Shown here: positions 43,184 through 51,136 of the stretch, piece by piece
How positions within the stretch are numbered: the first letter of the stretch is position 1
Layout of the letters: every line of letters begins with the position of its first letter
DNA from: Leadbetterella lacunae
GTDB lineage: Bacteria > Bacteroidota > Bacteroidia > Cytophagales > Spirosomataceae
Reading direction: 5' to 3'
Length of the DNA stretch: 64,000 bases
Assembly (NCBI RefSeq): GCF_042649125.1
Contig: NZ_JBHRYQ010000001.1
Location: forward strand, 2,356,001-2,420,000
Position numbers and translations under genes: made by a program
Notes under the pieces: model-generated
Database searches by the model: none
The model's input: the letters and a program-made list of their open reading frames with translations, nothing else
Told to the model about the DNA's origin: nothing

Positions 43184-43318
43184 TTTCTTTTTGTTTAGTG
43201 ATGTTTAAAATTTTCAAAAGTAAAATTAACAGATGGACATACAGCACTTTGTCGTTTAGATTACAAAAAAGCACATTTGGTCTTCAAAATCTTTACTTTC
43301 AAAAGAACAAAAAGCACA

Positions 43319-44866
43319 TTATACCCAAATAATTTTATGTGTATTAATGTTTTCACCAACACGAATTATTACCAAATAAAGCCCTGACCCTCCCCATAAA
43401 TTCATAGGAAATTGCTGTTTTCCTGCACCAAAAGGTACCTCAGAAACCACATTAAAGTTTACTCCCCTTGCATTTGTAAAAGATATGGAAACCAATGCTG
43501 GCTTAGACAAATTCAATTCTACCACCACATTGCCATCTGGGGTAGGGTTTGGATAAATCATACTTTCGTTGCTCCGCTCTTTTCCTAAAATTTCGCCTGG
43601 CGAAAACTTTTTACGAAGTACTTCTCCCGGCAAAAAGTCAAACGAATCTTTTAATATGGAATTTCCTTTAGATTTTTCTTCGCCAAACCATTTGTATAAT
43701 ATCTCGGCATATACGCTTCTGAAGTCAAACTGATATTTGAAATCTTTGTTTGCATCTAAGTTTGAAAAACCAAAAGATTCGCCGAAAACCGTAGGATTTA
43801 CCTCTTCTCCAAAAACAAACATAGCTCCTGCTGCACCGTGGTCTGTGCCGCCACTGTCGTTTTGGTTTGGCCTTCTGCCAAACTCACTCACGGTCATTCC
43901 CAATACTTTTTTAGAAAGATTTTGAGCTTTTAGATCCGCCATAAATGCACTCACGGCCTCACTTATTTCAGTCAATAGGGCCGCCTGTTTGCCATCCACT
44001 GTGCCTTGGTTGGCATGGGTATCAAAACCATCGATACTTAATAAATAGACTTTTGATTTTAGTCCGCCAGATATTAGACGAGAGACCAATTTTAGTTCAT
44101 TGCTTAGTTTTGTGTCGGAATATGAAGTTGTGTTTTTACCAGCGTCAAAAGCATCTTTAACTATCTTAGAGTACTTATTAGACTGAATGCTAAGGTCTAA
44201 CAAAAAGTTACGCTCCGTCACATAATCAGACTCGCCGCTCAAAAAACTTTCTCCAGAAAGCAAGTCTTTGCCTTGTTCATAAAAATCCTTTGGGTTTTCG
44301 AGCCCGATACTTAAATCTTCACTTCCGGTTTGAAACAAAAGCGACGAAGACTTGCCAATGTTCATGCACTTTGGATGCTCGCTACCCAAATTCGCACCTT
44401 CAATATATCTCCCTAACCACCCGGACTCTAATCGCTCCGCGTCGTTTTTGGGTAAAATTCCACTTAACCAAATATCGGTAGACCTAAAGTGTGACAGGTT
44501 TGGATTTGGATAACCCACTCCCTGAATAACCGCCAAATTTCCTTGTTTAAATAGGCCATAAAGGCCATCATTGGTACCATAGCCCAAGGCCGGATGCAGA
44601 TAAGAAGTGGTATTAGAAAGTCTAAGTGCTTTATTTTTTGGAATATTTAAGGTTCTTCTGAATGAAGAATAATACAAGTCATTGTCTGCCGGAATAATGG
44701 TATTGAGAGCGTCATTTCCACCAAACATTTGAATGATAACTAAAATATTTTCTCCCGGATTTGCCATGTCTATACCACTAGCTAAAACGGGTATTTTGCC
44801 AAATGCGAGACTCGAAGTTAAGAGCGAACCTGCGGTGCTATATTTTAAGAATTTTCTTCTATTCAT
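43319..44866 (-). CDS. DUF1501 Tat-exported protein with T9SS C-terminal domain
   Basis: A 515-residue DUF1501 (sulfatase/alkaline-phosphatase-like) protein. The start MNRRKFLKYSTAGSLLTSSL is a twin-arginine signal. Family motifs are FGGNDALNTIIPADN, GWLGRYIEG, the LLSIDGFDTHANQG region and TVSEFGRRPNQNDSGGTDHG. The last ~80 residues are a type A T9SS sorting domain: YPNPTPDGN, LVSISFTNARG, then GLYLVIIRVGEN and HKIIW, so the protein is probably moved through the outer membrane after Tat export. ATG 44866 (MNRRKF) is preferred over 44878. It follows its DUF1800 partner by five bases. Confidence 0.9.
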   Translation of the reverse strand: MNRRKFLKYSTAGSLLTSSLAFGKIPVLASGIDMANPGENILVIIQMFGGNDALNTIIPADNDLYYSSFRRTLNIPKNKALRLSNTTSYLHPALGYGTNDGLYGLFKQGNLAVIQGVGYPNPNLSHFRSTDIWLSGILPKNDAERLESGWLGRYIEGANLGSEHPKCMNIGKSSSLLFQTGSEDLSIGLENPKDFYEQGKDLLSGESFLSGESDYVTERNFLLDLSIQSNKYSKIVKDAFDAGKNTTSYSDTKLSNELKLVSRLISGGLKSKVYLLSIDGFDTHANQGTVDGKQAALLTEISEAVSAFMADLKAQNLSKKVLGMTVSEFGRRPNQNDSGGTDHGAAGAMFVFGEEVNPTVFGESFGFSNLDANKDFKYQFDFRSVYAEILYKWFGEEKSKGNSILKDSFDFLPGEVLRKKFSPGEILGKERSNESMIYPNPTPDGNVVVELNLSKPALVSISFTNARGVNFNVVSEVPFGAGKQQFPMNLWGGSGLYLVIIRVGENINTHKIIWV

Positions 44867-44871
44867 AATTC

Positions 44872-46353
44872 TTAACAAAGATGAAAATCAGGAGATTTAA
44901 AAATTGCCACCATCAATAACTTTAGCCTAAAAGCGGCTGACTCCACAGTTTCTAACATATTTGGCCATTCGTATTCAGGAATTAAACCCAAAAGCTCTTG
45001 TTTATATTTTAATATTTGTGCGGCGGTGGGTTCTTTTGCAAAAAACAAACTTAAAATCTGGGGCAGCAGCGTGTTTACATCTTCTGGATTTTGAAATTGC
45101 TTGACCCAGTTCACCATATTGACGTTGGTTTGACTCCAAATAAAACTTGACATTTGCTGAATAGCAAAAGGCAACGTACGGGTATCCATCCATTTCCTAT
45201 ACCCGGGCCAGCCTGCCACATTTGGCGGGTTGAGCAGCTCCTGCCCCATGGTAAGCATTACCCACTCTTTCCAGTCTTCTTTTACATCAAAATGTTTGGT
45301 AATACCCACCACAGTTTCGCTTGGTGTTTTTATTTGAACTCCTTTAACTTTTTCAGAAAAGAAAAACTGAGATTTAAAAAGCAGGTCTAAAACGGGTCTA
45401 ATTTCCCAGTTACTTGATCTTAATTTACTCGCAAGTTGAGCTATCAAGGCATCATCCTCTTTTTTGGGGTTGCTATACACAAAATACCGGAAAAGTTTAG
45501 CGGCAATAAAAGTAGACACCTCCACACTTTTTTTCCTCAAAATAATATCAACCAATTGCTTAACCTCATCTTTAACCGCATTTTCTTGTGACAAAGTACT
45601 TGACGGACGTATGGTTTCTCCTAAATATTTTTTATCGCCAAAGTCATGGTCGAGGGCAAAAACAAATGATTTAAAAATAGGAACAGACTGCCATTCTTCG
45701 GTAAAAATATTGACTTTCCAACCTGTAAACACACGTGCTCCTTCTTTTACGTCGTCTTCGCTATAGTGCCCAATGCCAGTGGTATATAATTCTAATAGTT
45801 CTCTTGAAAAATTTTCGTTTGGGGCATTTTTAGTATTGTCTTTCCCGTTCAAATAAACGAGCATGGCCCCATCCTCAATGATAGATTCAATCAAAAGTCG
45901 AAGATTCCCTTGATGAAAGTTTCTAAAAAGCTCTAACTGCTTATACATCAAAGATGCTGGAAACAAATCGTCGATAGCGAACTTGGTGGTGAAGTGCCCG
46001 TGCCAAAACAGAGCCATTTTGTCTGCAAAACTTATGGGCTGAACCGTCATCTGCTTCATCCATTCTCGCTTTAGCTCATAGTTTTCTTGGTACATCCGTC
46101 GGAAAGAATCGTCAGAAAGTCTTTGCCTTTCCTCACCCGAAAGCTTCCAAAAAGAAGGGAATCCAATATCTAACCAAAGGAATTTTGTTAGTGCAGGCGG
46201 TTTTTGGGCAGCATTAAGAATTTGCTCAATAACAGCATCTGAATTTTTACCCACAAAACCTTGAGCGGTTTTCCAATCCACAGAAAAAGAGAGCCTTCTC
46301 AGCAGATGAAGTACGTCAGGCAAACTTAAAACTTGCGAATATGGGGCAAACAT
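44872..46353 (-). CDS. DUF1800 protein
   Basis: A 493-residue DUF1800 protein: opening HLLRRLSFSVDWKTA, central FWHGHFTTKFAI and ENFSRELLELYTTGIGHYSEDDVKEGARVFTGW, and the C-terminal GQELLNPPNVAGWPGYRKW. DUF1800 and DUF1501 genes are regularly adjacent and may form an exported partner pair, but their activity is unknown. No Sec or Tat signal can be seen at the proposed start, which is notable given that DUF1501 is exported. It precedes the DUF1501 gene by five bases and is certainly co-transcribed. Confidence 0.88.
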   Translation of the reverse strand: MFAPYSQVLSLPDVLHLLRRLSFSVDWKTAQGFVGKNSDAVIEQILNAAQKPPALTKFLWLDIGFPSFWKLSGEERQRLSDDSFRRMYQENYELKREWMKQMTVQPISFADKMALFWHGHFTTKFAIDDLFPASLMYKQLELFRNFHQGNLRLLIESIIEDGAMLVYLNGKDNTKNAPNENFSRELLELYTTGIGHYSEDDVKEGARVFTGWKVNIFTEEWQSVPIFKSFVFALDHDFGDKKYLGETIRPSSTLSQENAVKDEVKQLVDIILRKKSVEVSTFIAAKLFRYFVYSNPKKEDDALIAQLASKLRSSNWEIRPVLDLLFKSQFFFSEKVKGVQIKTPSETVVGITKHFDVKEDWKEWVMLTMGQELLNPPNVAGWPGYRKWMDTRTLPFAIQQMSSFIWSQTNVNMVNWVKQFQNPEDVNTLLPQILSLFFAKEPTAAQILKYKQELLGLIPEYEWPNMLETVESAAFRLKLLMVAIFKSPDFHLC

Positions 46354-46415
46354 TCAAACGGGCATTTCTTGATAAATAGTAAAACTAGAATCGAAGTTAC
46401 AAAAAAAGCCTTGTT

Positions 46416-46973
46416 TTAGATGCTCTTATTTAATTTTGACCTTCTCCAAGCTACATCGGTGGCAAACAACGGGTATTCCGCAAATATGGTGGTGACAATA
46501 TTTTTGAAGTAACTTTTCCTATTCGAATGGTCGTTAAATATACCCGTGGCATAGCCTCGCCAAACAATTTCAGACGACTGGCCTTCTATCAATGAAATCA
46601 TCAGTGTGCCTTTTTTGAGGCTGTATTTCACTTGTTTATATTTTTCTTCTTCATTGAGGTCGTTTAACCAAAAACCCATAGTGGGCTGGTCATATCCGGT
46701 ATATTTTATGGCGTCATAATACACATGAAAATTTACAAACAAGTCAGGACTACTACCCGAATATCGGTATCCCCTGGCTTGCATTTGGGCCATAATGGCC
46801 TGCTGCACATCTTCACATAAAAAATTGGTATCTCGCGGACAGTCCACAAAACTATAGGTGAGGTAATTTTCAAAACCCAAAGAATACCTATAATCGTGCT
46901 CCACAAAAACACGATTTCGGAAACAAGAAGACAGACTAGCTAATAGAATGAGGCTGAATATAATTCGCTTCAT
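46416..46973 (-). CDS. DUF4136 lipoprotein (copy 1)
   Basis: A 185-residue DUF4136 lipoprotein with signal MKRIIFSLILLASLSSC (Cys17). The domain contains FENYLTYSFVDCPRDT, IMAQMQARGYRYSGSSPDL, LKKGTLMISLIEGQSSEIVWRGYATG, and the final IFAEYPLFATDVAWRR. The DUF4136 fold is a small periplasmic domain of unknown role. It is one base from a paralogue on the same strand, which shares QARGY, IWRGYASG or IVWRGYATG, and YPLFA. Confidence 0.85.
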   Translation of the reverse strand: MKRIIFSLILLASLSSCFRNRVFVEHDYRYSLGFENYLTYSFVDCPRDTNFLCEDVQQAIMAQMQARGYRYSGSSPDLFVNFHVYYDAIKYTGYDQPTMGFWLNDLNEEEKYKQVKYSLKKGTLMISLIEGQSSEIVWRGYATGIFNDHSNRKSYFKNIVTTIFAEYPLFATDVAWRRSKLNKSI

Positions 46974-46974
46974 T

Positions 46975-47529
46975 TTACATATCGGTTATTCTTCGTGGTT
47001 TTTCGCCTGCCGCAAAGAGCGGATATTGATCAAATATGCTCCTCACTACGCTTCTGTAGTAGTTGATGGGCTTGTTTACTTTTTTATTAAAAACACCCGA
47101 TGCATATCCTCTCCAAATTAATCTGCTAGACTCGGCATCGAGCAGCGAAACTAAGATCATGCCTCCACCAAAATTAAAGTTTTGGACCTTGTAGGTGTCT
47201 TCATTGTCATATTTATTTACCCAGCGATCAAGCGATGGCTGAAAGTAGCCTTTGTAGCCTACACGCTCTTTGATGATGCTGTAACTAACCAAAAGTCCAG
47301 GAGCTTCATCTGAGATTTTGTAGCCACGGGCTTTCATTTGTCTTCTGATTGCGTCTTGAATTTCAGAACAAATATTGGAGGTGTCAATTTCGCAGTTTAA
47401 GAAGTTGTATGAGCGGTATGTGGTGAAGTCGGTATCGTAACTGTAATCATTGTCTACCATTACTCTTGAAGAATTGCAGGCAGAAAGTGAAACGACTAAC
47501 ACAGAAGCAATAAATAGTAATTTTTTCAT
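46975..47529 (-). CDS. DUF4136 lipoprotein (copy 2)
   Basis: A 184-residue lipoprotein of the same family, first in the two-gene unit. Signal MKKLLFIASVLVVSLSAC with Cys18; then TYRSYNFLNCEIDT, IRRQMKARGYKISDEAPGL, GGMILVSLLDAESSRLIWRGYASG and IFDQYPLFA. The strong similarity to its neighbour, and the one-base spacing, point to tandem duplication. Function unknown. Confidence 0.85.
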   Translation of the reverse strand: MKKLLFIASVLVVSLSACNSSRVMVDNDYSYDTDFTTYRSYNFLNCEIDTSNICSEIQDAIRRQMKARGYKISDEAPGLLVSYSIIKERVGYKGYFQPSLDRWVNKYDNEDTYKVQNFNFGGGMILVSLLDAESSRLIWRGYASGVFNKKVNKPINYYRSVVRSIFDQYPLFAAGEKPRRITDM

Positions 47530-47667
47530 ATAATAAAAGTTTAGGTTTCTACAGTTACGTAATTCTTTACTAATCAGTTGACTAAAGTAAAATAAATTTA
47601 CAAAGTTTTTTGATTTTGCAAGAACAAAAACTAAATTCTATTTCAATAATTACTAAAATACTTTCAA

Positions 47668-48696
47668 TTACAACCCTGAATAGTATTTAAGAGCCTTTTT
47701 CATATCTGCTTTGGTAATCACCACATCGTAAGCACATGAGCCTAAGCCGTTAAGAACTGAAGCTCTCACTTCGGTTCCTTTGTTTTTCTTGTCTTGCAAT
47801 GTCAGTTTTATGATACTGTCAAAATCGGCCTCCGAAATAGAAACATTTCCGTACACTGAAAAGATAAACTCCTCAATATCAGATAATGTTTTCTCCGAAA
47901 TCATATTTTTAGCAAAAGCAATATATGACTCAGCTACCATGCCCGCAGCAATGGCCTCGCCGTGCAATAATCTATTTTTTCCTTGATCAAGAAAAAACGT
48001 TTCAATGGCATGGCCAAGCGTATGTCCGAAGTTCAAAATTTTTCTTAAGCCTTTTTCTGTTGGGTCAGCTGCTACCACTTTTTTCTTTATTTCTACCGAA
48101 TGGGCAATCAAATCAGCCAAGTTTTGGTCTGCAAGATCTTTTACTTTTATTTCGGACCATTTGTTGGCGTCTTGTATCAAACAATGTTTCACTACTTCTG
48201 CAAAACCCGAACGGAGCTCTCTTTCTGGCAGTGTTTTCAAAAAATCGGCATCGATAAGCACCGACTGAGGCAAAGTAAAGACCCCTATATGATTTTTGAA
48301 CCCGTGAAAATCGATACCCAACTTACCTCCTACCGAGGCGTCTACCTGAGCCAGAAGCGTAGTGGGTACCTGAATAAAGTCAATGCCTCTTTTGTAAGTG
48401 GCCGCACAAAACCCTCCCATATCGCCTACTACACCACCGCCGAGGTTAATCACTAAGGCATGTCTGTCAAGGTTTGCGTTGGTCATGGCTTCCCAAATGA
48501 GTTCGCAGGTAGCCAAAGTCTTGTTCTCTTCTCCGCTTTTGATAGTAAAATGTACGTGCTTTGGCAACAAATCTCTCACTAAAGGGTAGCAATACTTTTT
48601 GGTATTGGTATCCGTAATAACAAAAACACTTGAATAAGACTTATCAGCCAAGTAAGTGGCTATGGCACTAGAAAACGGAGCGATTTGAACAGACAT
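47668..48696 (-). CDS. aroB: 3-dehydroquinate synthase
   Basis: A 342-residue AroB, the second enzyme of the shikimate pathway, converting DAHP to 3-dehydroquinate with NAD+ and zinc. Typical elements: NLGGGVVGDMGGF (NAD binding), QVPTTLLAQVDASVGGK, the zinc ligand region with ELRSGFAEVVKH and FGHTLGHAIE. It is a single gene, back to back with rsmG; both have well-formed promoter matches in the 152-base gap. It lacks neighbouring aro genes. Confidence 0.95.
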   Translation of the reverse strand: MSVQIAPFSSAIATYLADKSYSSVFVITDTNTKKYCYPLVRDLLPKHVHFTIKSGEENKTLATCELIWEAMTNANLDRHALVINLGGGVVGDMGGFCAATYKRGIDFIQVPTTLLAQVDASVGGKLGIDFHGFKNHIGVFTLPQSVLIDADFLKTLPERELRSGFAEVVKHCLIQDANKWSEIKVKDLADQNLADLIAHSVEIKKKVVAADPTEKGLRKILNFGHTLGHAIETFFLDQGKNRLLHGEAIAAGMVAESYIAFAKNMISEKTLSDIEEFIFSVYGNVSISEADFDSIIKLTLQDKKNKGTEVRASVLNGLGSCAYDVVITKADMKKALKYYSGL

Positions 48697-48719
48697 ATAA
48701 ATTGTATTTTTTTGGTGTG

Positions 48720-48748
48720 CAAAAATACGGTTTATTTACGAAAGTCAA
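48720..48748 (-). promoter_or_regulatory. aroB promoter candidate (TTG, 18 bases, TATTTTTG)
   Basis: On the minus strand TTG (48748-48746), an 18-base spacer and TATTTTTG (48727-48720) match the Bacteroidota -33/-7 pattern. The -7 box ends 24 bases from the aroB start at 48696. Confidence 0.5.
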
Positions 48749-48801
48749 CGTTTAGACTTTCTAAAGAAACAAAAAATAGCCTTAAGGCGGCTTTAAATAG
48801 A

Positions 48802-48830
48802 TTGCTTTTTGATACTTACAATTATCTTTG
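48802..48830 (+). promoter_or_regulatory. rsmG promoter candidate (TTG, 18 bases, TATCTTTG)
   Basis: TTG at 48802-48804, an 18-base spacer and TATCTTTG at 48823-48830 fit the Bacteroidota consensus. The TTG start codon at 48849 is 18 bases past the box, so the leader is short. Confidence 0.5.
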
Positions 48831-48848
48831 TAAAAAAAACGCATCAAA

Positions 48849-49478
48849 TTGGACAGCATAGACATTATCATCAAGTATTTTCCTGAGATTACCGAAACTC
48901 AAAAAAAGCAATTTGGACAGTTGAGAGAGCTTTACGAACTCTGGAATGCCCAAATAAACGTGATTTCGAGAAAAGACATGGATCATTTATACGAAAAACA
49001 CGTCTTACATTCACTGGGCATCGCCAAGGTTTGTAATTTTGTGGCTGATTCAGACATTCTCGATGTGGGCACAGGAGGTGGCTTTCCGGGTATTCCGCTT
49101 GCCATTATGTTTCCTGAGGTAAACTTCCATTTGGTAGATTCTATCGGAAAAAAAATTAAGGTGGTAAACGAAGTAGCGGCTGGCTTAGGCTTAACTAATG
49201 TAAAAGCAGACCACGAAAGAGCCGAAAAAATACAAGGCTCTTATGATTTTATCGTTAGCCGTGCCGTAACTCGCATGGAGCCTTTTGTGGAGTGGATAAA
49301 ACACAAAATAAACAGAAACCACTTTAATACGCTCGACAACGGCATTTTGTATTTGAAAGGCGGAGACTTAAAAGAAGAAATGGCAGAAACTAAACGTAAG
49401 TACAAAATATATGACTTGCCTACGTTTTTTGAAGAAGAATTTTTTGAAACAAAAAAAGTGGTTTACGTACCCTTTTGA
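48849..49478 (+). CDS. rsmG: 16S rRNA (guanine527-N7)-methyltransferase
   Basis: A 209-residue RsmG (GidB), which methylates G527 of 16S rRNA. The S-adenosylmethionine site LDVGTGGGFPGIPLAIMFP, the NVISRKDMDHLYEKHVLHS N-terminal block, and IVSRAVTRMEPF are intact. It is read from TTG 48849 (MDSIDIIIK), because the first in-frame ATG lies after the conserved N-terminal block. The next gene follows three bases later, so it shares the mRNA with the metzincin-like protease. Confidence 0.93.
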   Translation: MDSIDIIIKYFPEITETQKKQFGQLRELYELWNAQINVISRKDMDHLYEKHVLHSLGIAKVCNFVADSDILDVGTGGGFPGIPLAIMFPEVNFHLVDSIGKKIKVVNEVAAGLGLTNVKADHERAEKIQGSYDFIVSRAVTRMEPFVEWIKHKINRNHFNTLDNGILYLKGGDLKEEMAETKRKYKIYDLPTFFEEEFFETKKVVYVPF

Positions 49479-49481
49479 TAT

Positions 49482-50159
49482 ATGTCTGCAATTGCCAAAA
49501 TAAATCACGACACAAAAAGCATTACGATATCGGCTACACTAAATTTTTACGGAAGTTTTGCGGAGCCTATTTTGGCAGAAAAGATAATTTTAGAAATAAA
49601 TACGCTTTGGAACGAACCCAAAGCAATCTTTGAAGTAAACGAACTCCCATACGAAGTAATATTTTCGATAGATTATGTGTGCCATTCGGCCGAAACTATC
49701 TTAGAGAAATGCATTTCAAACCTTAGTTATGCTGAAAACTTCATTCGAATAGAAGAAAAAAACACCGCCGAACGCTCTATGATGGGCTTCGGAATTGGTC
49801 AAAACTCTGGGCATTGGCTCATCACAGACAACCTCGGAGAGTCTACCACCGCGGCCCATGAATTTGGACATGCTATCGGACTCCCACACCCCGACCATCT
49901 GGACTATAGAAACACAGGCTTGCCGCCCATAATGGCCCCTAGAGGAACGCTTGTAGATGCCCAATACCAATGGAACCCATTGGCAGAAACTGGCAGCTAC
50001 GGCGGCACCATGCGTCCGATATGGCGTAGGGTCAGAGACTACGAAATAGTGGCAGTTTTGCGGCCATTTGACCTTGCAGATGTATCCGAAATTAACATCG
50101 GAAGCCTGACAAATAATTTATATGATGAGATTGGCAGGCCAGTAGGTATAATCTCTTAA
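49482..50159 (+). CDS. Metzincin-like zinc protease without signal peptide
   Basis: A 225-residue protein with an extended zinc motif HEFGHAIGLPH (residues 126-136, HExxHxxGxxH) and a downstream PPIMAPRG that matches a Met-turn. The N-terminal ~115 residues (KINHDTKSITISATLNFYG) look like a beta-rich matrixin pro- or body domain. There is no signal peptide or transmembrane helix, unusual for metzincins, most of which are secreted. It follows rsmG by three bases and ends with the IGRPVGIIS tail. Whether the enzyme acts in the cytoplasm or leaves the cell by another route is unknown. Confidence 0.8.
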   Translation: MSAIAKINHDTKSITISATLNFYGSFAEPILAEKIILEINTLWNEPKAIFEVNELPYEVIFSIDYVCHSAETILEKCISNLSYAENFIRIEEKNTAERSMMGFGIGQNSGHWLITDNLGESTTAAHEFGHAIGLPHPDHLDYRNTGLPPIMAPRGTLVDAQYQWNPLAETGSYGGTMRPIWRRVRDYEIVAVLRPFDLADVSEINIGSLTNNLYDEIGRPVGIIS

Positions 50160-50202
50160 CATCTTCATTAACAAAACCTTCGTATATATTGCTATCTAAT
50201 GG

Positions 50203-50234
50203 TTTGTAATATCGAAAGTTAATACGCAGATTTG
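50203..50234 (+). promoter_or_regulatory. Candidate promoter of the small lipoprotein pair
   Basis: TTTG (50203-50206), a 20-base spacer and CAGATTTG (50227-50234), one base from TAnnTTTG, lie 22 bases before the ATG at 50256. This supports starting there rather than at the upstream in-frame TTG 50232. Confidence 0.35.
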
Positions 50235-50255
50235 TATTCAATCAAAACTAAAAAA

Positions 50256-50594
50256 ATGAAAGCACGAAGCTTATTTCTAGGGATGTTTATTTTGTTTTCG
50301 GCAGTGGCGTGTGTCACTACTCCGAGCAGCAGCATTTTGAGTTCAAAGTCTAGCACAGAAATGGAAGCAAGAAGGGTTACCTCAGAAATGAAAACCGTAT
50401 TAAACCTCGACAATACGCAAGAAGAAAAGGTACTATTGATAAATGTGGTGAATTTTGCAATTTTAAAAAAACTACAGGACAATAACCAAACTCAAGAAAT
50501 AGTTACAACTAAAGAAAAATACAAAAACGAGATAAAGCAGGTATTGAGCTCAAATCAATATTCGAAGTTTTTGGAAAAATATGGAAACATTTAA
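50256..50594 (+). CDS. Small lipoprotein, first of a tandem paralogue pair
   Basis: A 112-residue lipoprotein. The signal MKARSLFLGMFILFSAVAC (Cys19) precedes a Ser/Thr-rich spacer and a helical domain with TSEMKTVLNLDNTQEEKVLLINVVN and a Lys-rich TKEKYKNEIKQVL followed by QYSKFLEKYG. The pattern of a short L-x-L-x-x-x-Q helix pair resembles Spy/LTXXQ-type periplasmic proteins, a tentative link. Its neighbour 24 bases downstream has the same architecture. Confidence 0.65.
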   Translation: MKARSLFLGMFILFSAVACVTTPSSSILSSKSSTEMEARRVTSEMKTVLNLDNTQEEKVLLINVVNFAILKKLQDNNQTQEIVTTKEKYKNEIKQVLSSNQYSKFLEKYGNI

Positions 50595-50618
50595 ATCACT
50601 ATTAAATAGCGAATTACT

Positions 50619-50957
50619 ATGAAAAAATTACTTTTTATATCCCTTTTGTTTGGTACTATTGCATGTGCACCAGGGACAGTTCCAAACACCGGTACTCAAA
50701 GTGCTACGATAGCTAGCCCAGAGGCCGAAGCCAAAGCTCTCACAACCAAAATGACTTCGGTTTTGAGCCTTGATGCAGCCCAAGAGGAAAAAATACTCAT
50801 GATAAACGTAGTGAACTCCAAGGTAATAAAAAGACTGAGAGAGAGTAACGATACGGCGAAGTTATCAACTACAAAAGAGAAGTATCACAATGAACTTAAA
50901 GAAGTGCTAAACGAAAATCAGTTTGCCAAGTTTTTGGTAGAGTTCAAAGATCTTTAA
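50619..50957 (+). CDS. Small lipoprotein, second of a tandem paralogue pair
   Basis: A 112-residue lipoprotein with signal MKKLLFISLLFGTIAC (Cys16) and the same helical domain as its upstream neighbour: TKMTSVLSLDAAQEEKILMINVVN, TKEKYHNELKEVLNENQFAKFL. The two differ at many positions but align without large gaps, indicating tandem duplication. A terminator follows 30 bases after the stop. Function unknown; a periplasmic Spy-like helical role is only a guess. Confidence 0.65.
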   Translation: MKKLLFISLLFGTIACAPGTVPNTGTQSATIASPEAEAKALTTKMTSVLSLDAAQEEKILMINVVNSKVIKRLRESNDTAKLSTTKEKYHNELKEVLNENQFAKFLVEFKDL

Positions 50958-50986
50958 TCTTACGCCTTTTCCGAAATAGAAGAGAG

Positions 50987-51014
50987 ACATCGTTTAATAG
51001 CGATGTTTTTTTTT
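50987..51014 (+). terminator. Terminator after the small lipoprotein pair
   Basis: ACATCG (50987-50992) pairs with CGATGT (51001-51006) around an eight-base loop and is followed by eight or more T. Confidence 0.75.
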
Positions 51015-51136
51015 GTTTTAAACAGACCTATGCACAAGAAAATCTATTACAACCTTAAATTACTAAAAATCAGTACGTAAACCCTCTTAAAATTAAGCCA
51101 TAATACCGAAATCCTAATGCTTAAAACGGGTTTAAA

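Noticed and set aside
43266..43320. Direct repeat AAAAAGCACATT at 43266 and 43309.
   Set aside because: Twelve A-rich bases with 43-base spacing, one copy overlapping the DUF1501 stop; likely coincidence, no further copies seen.
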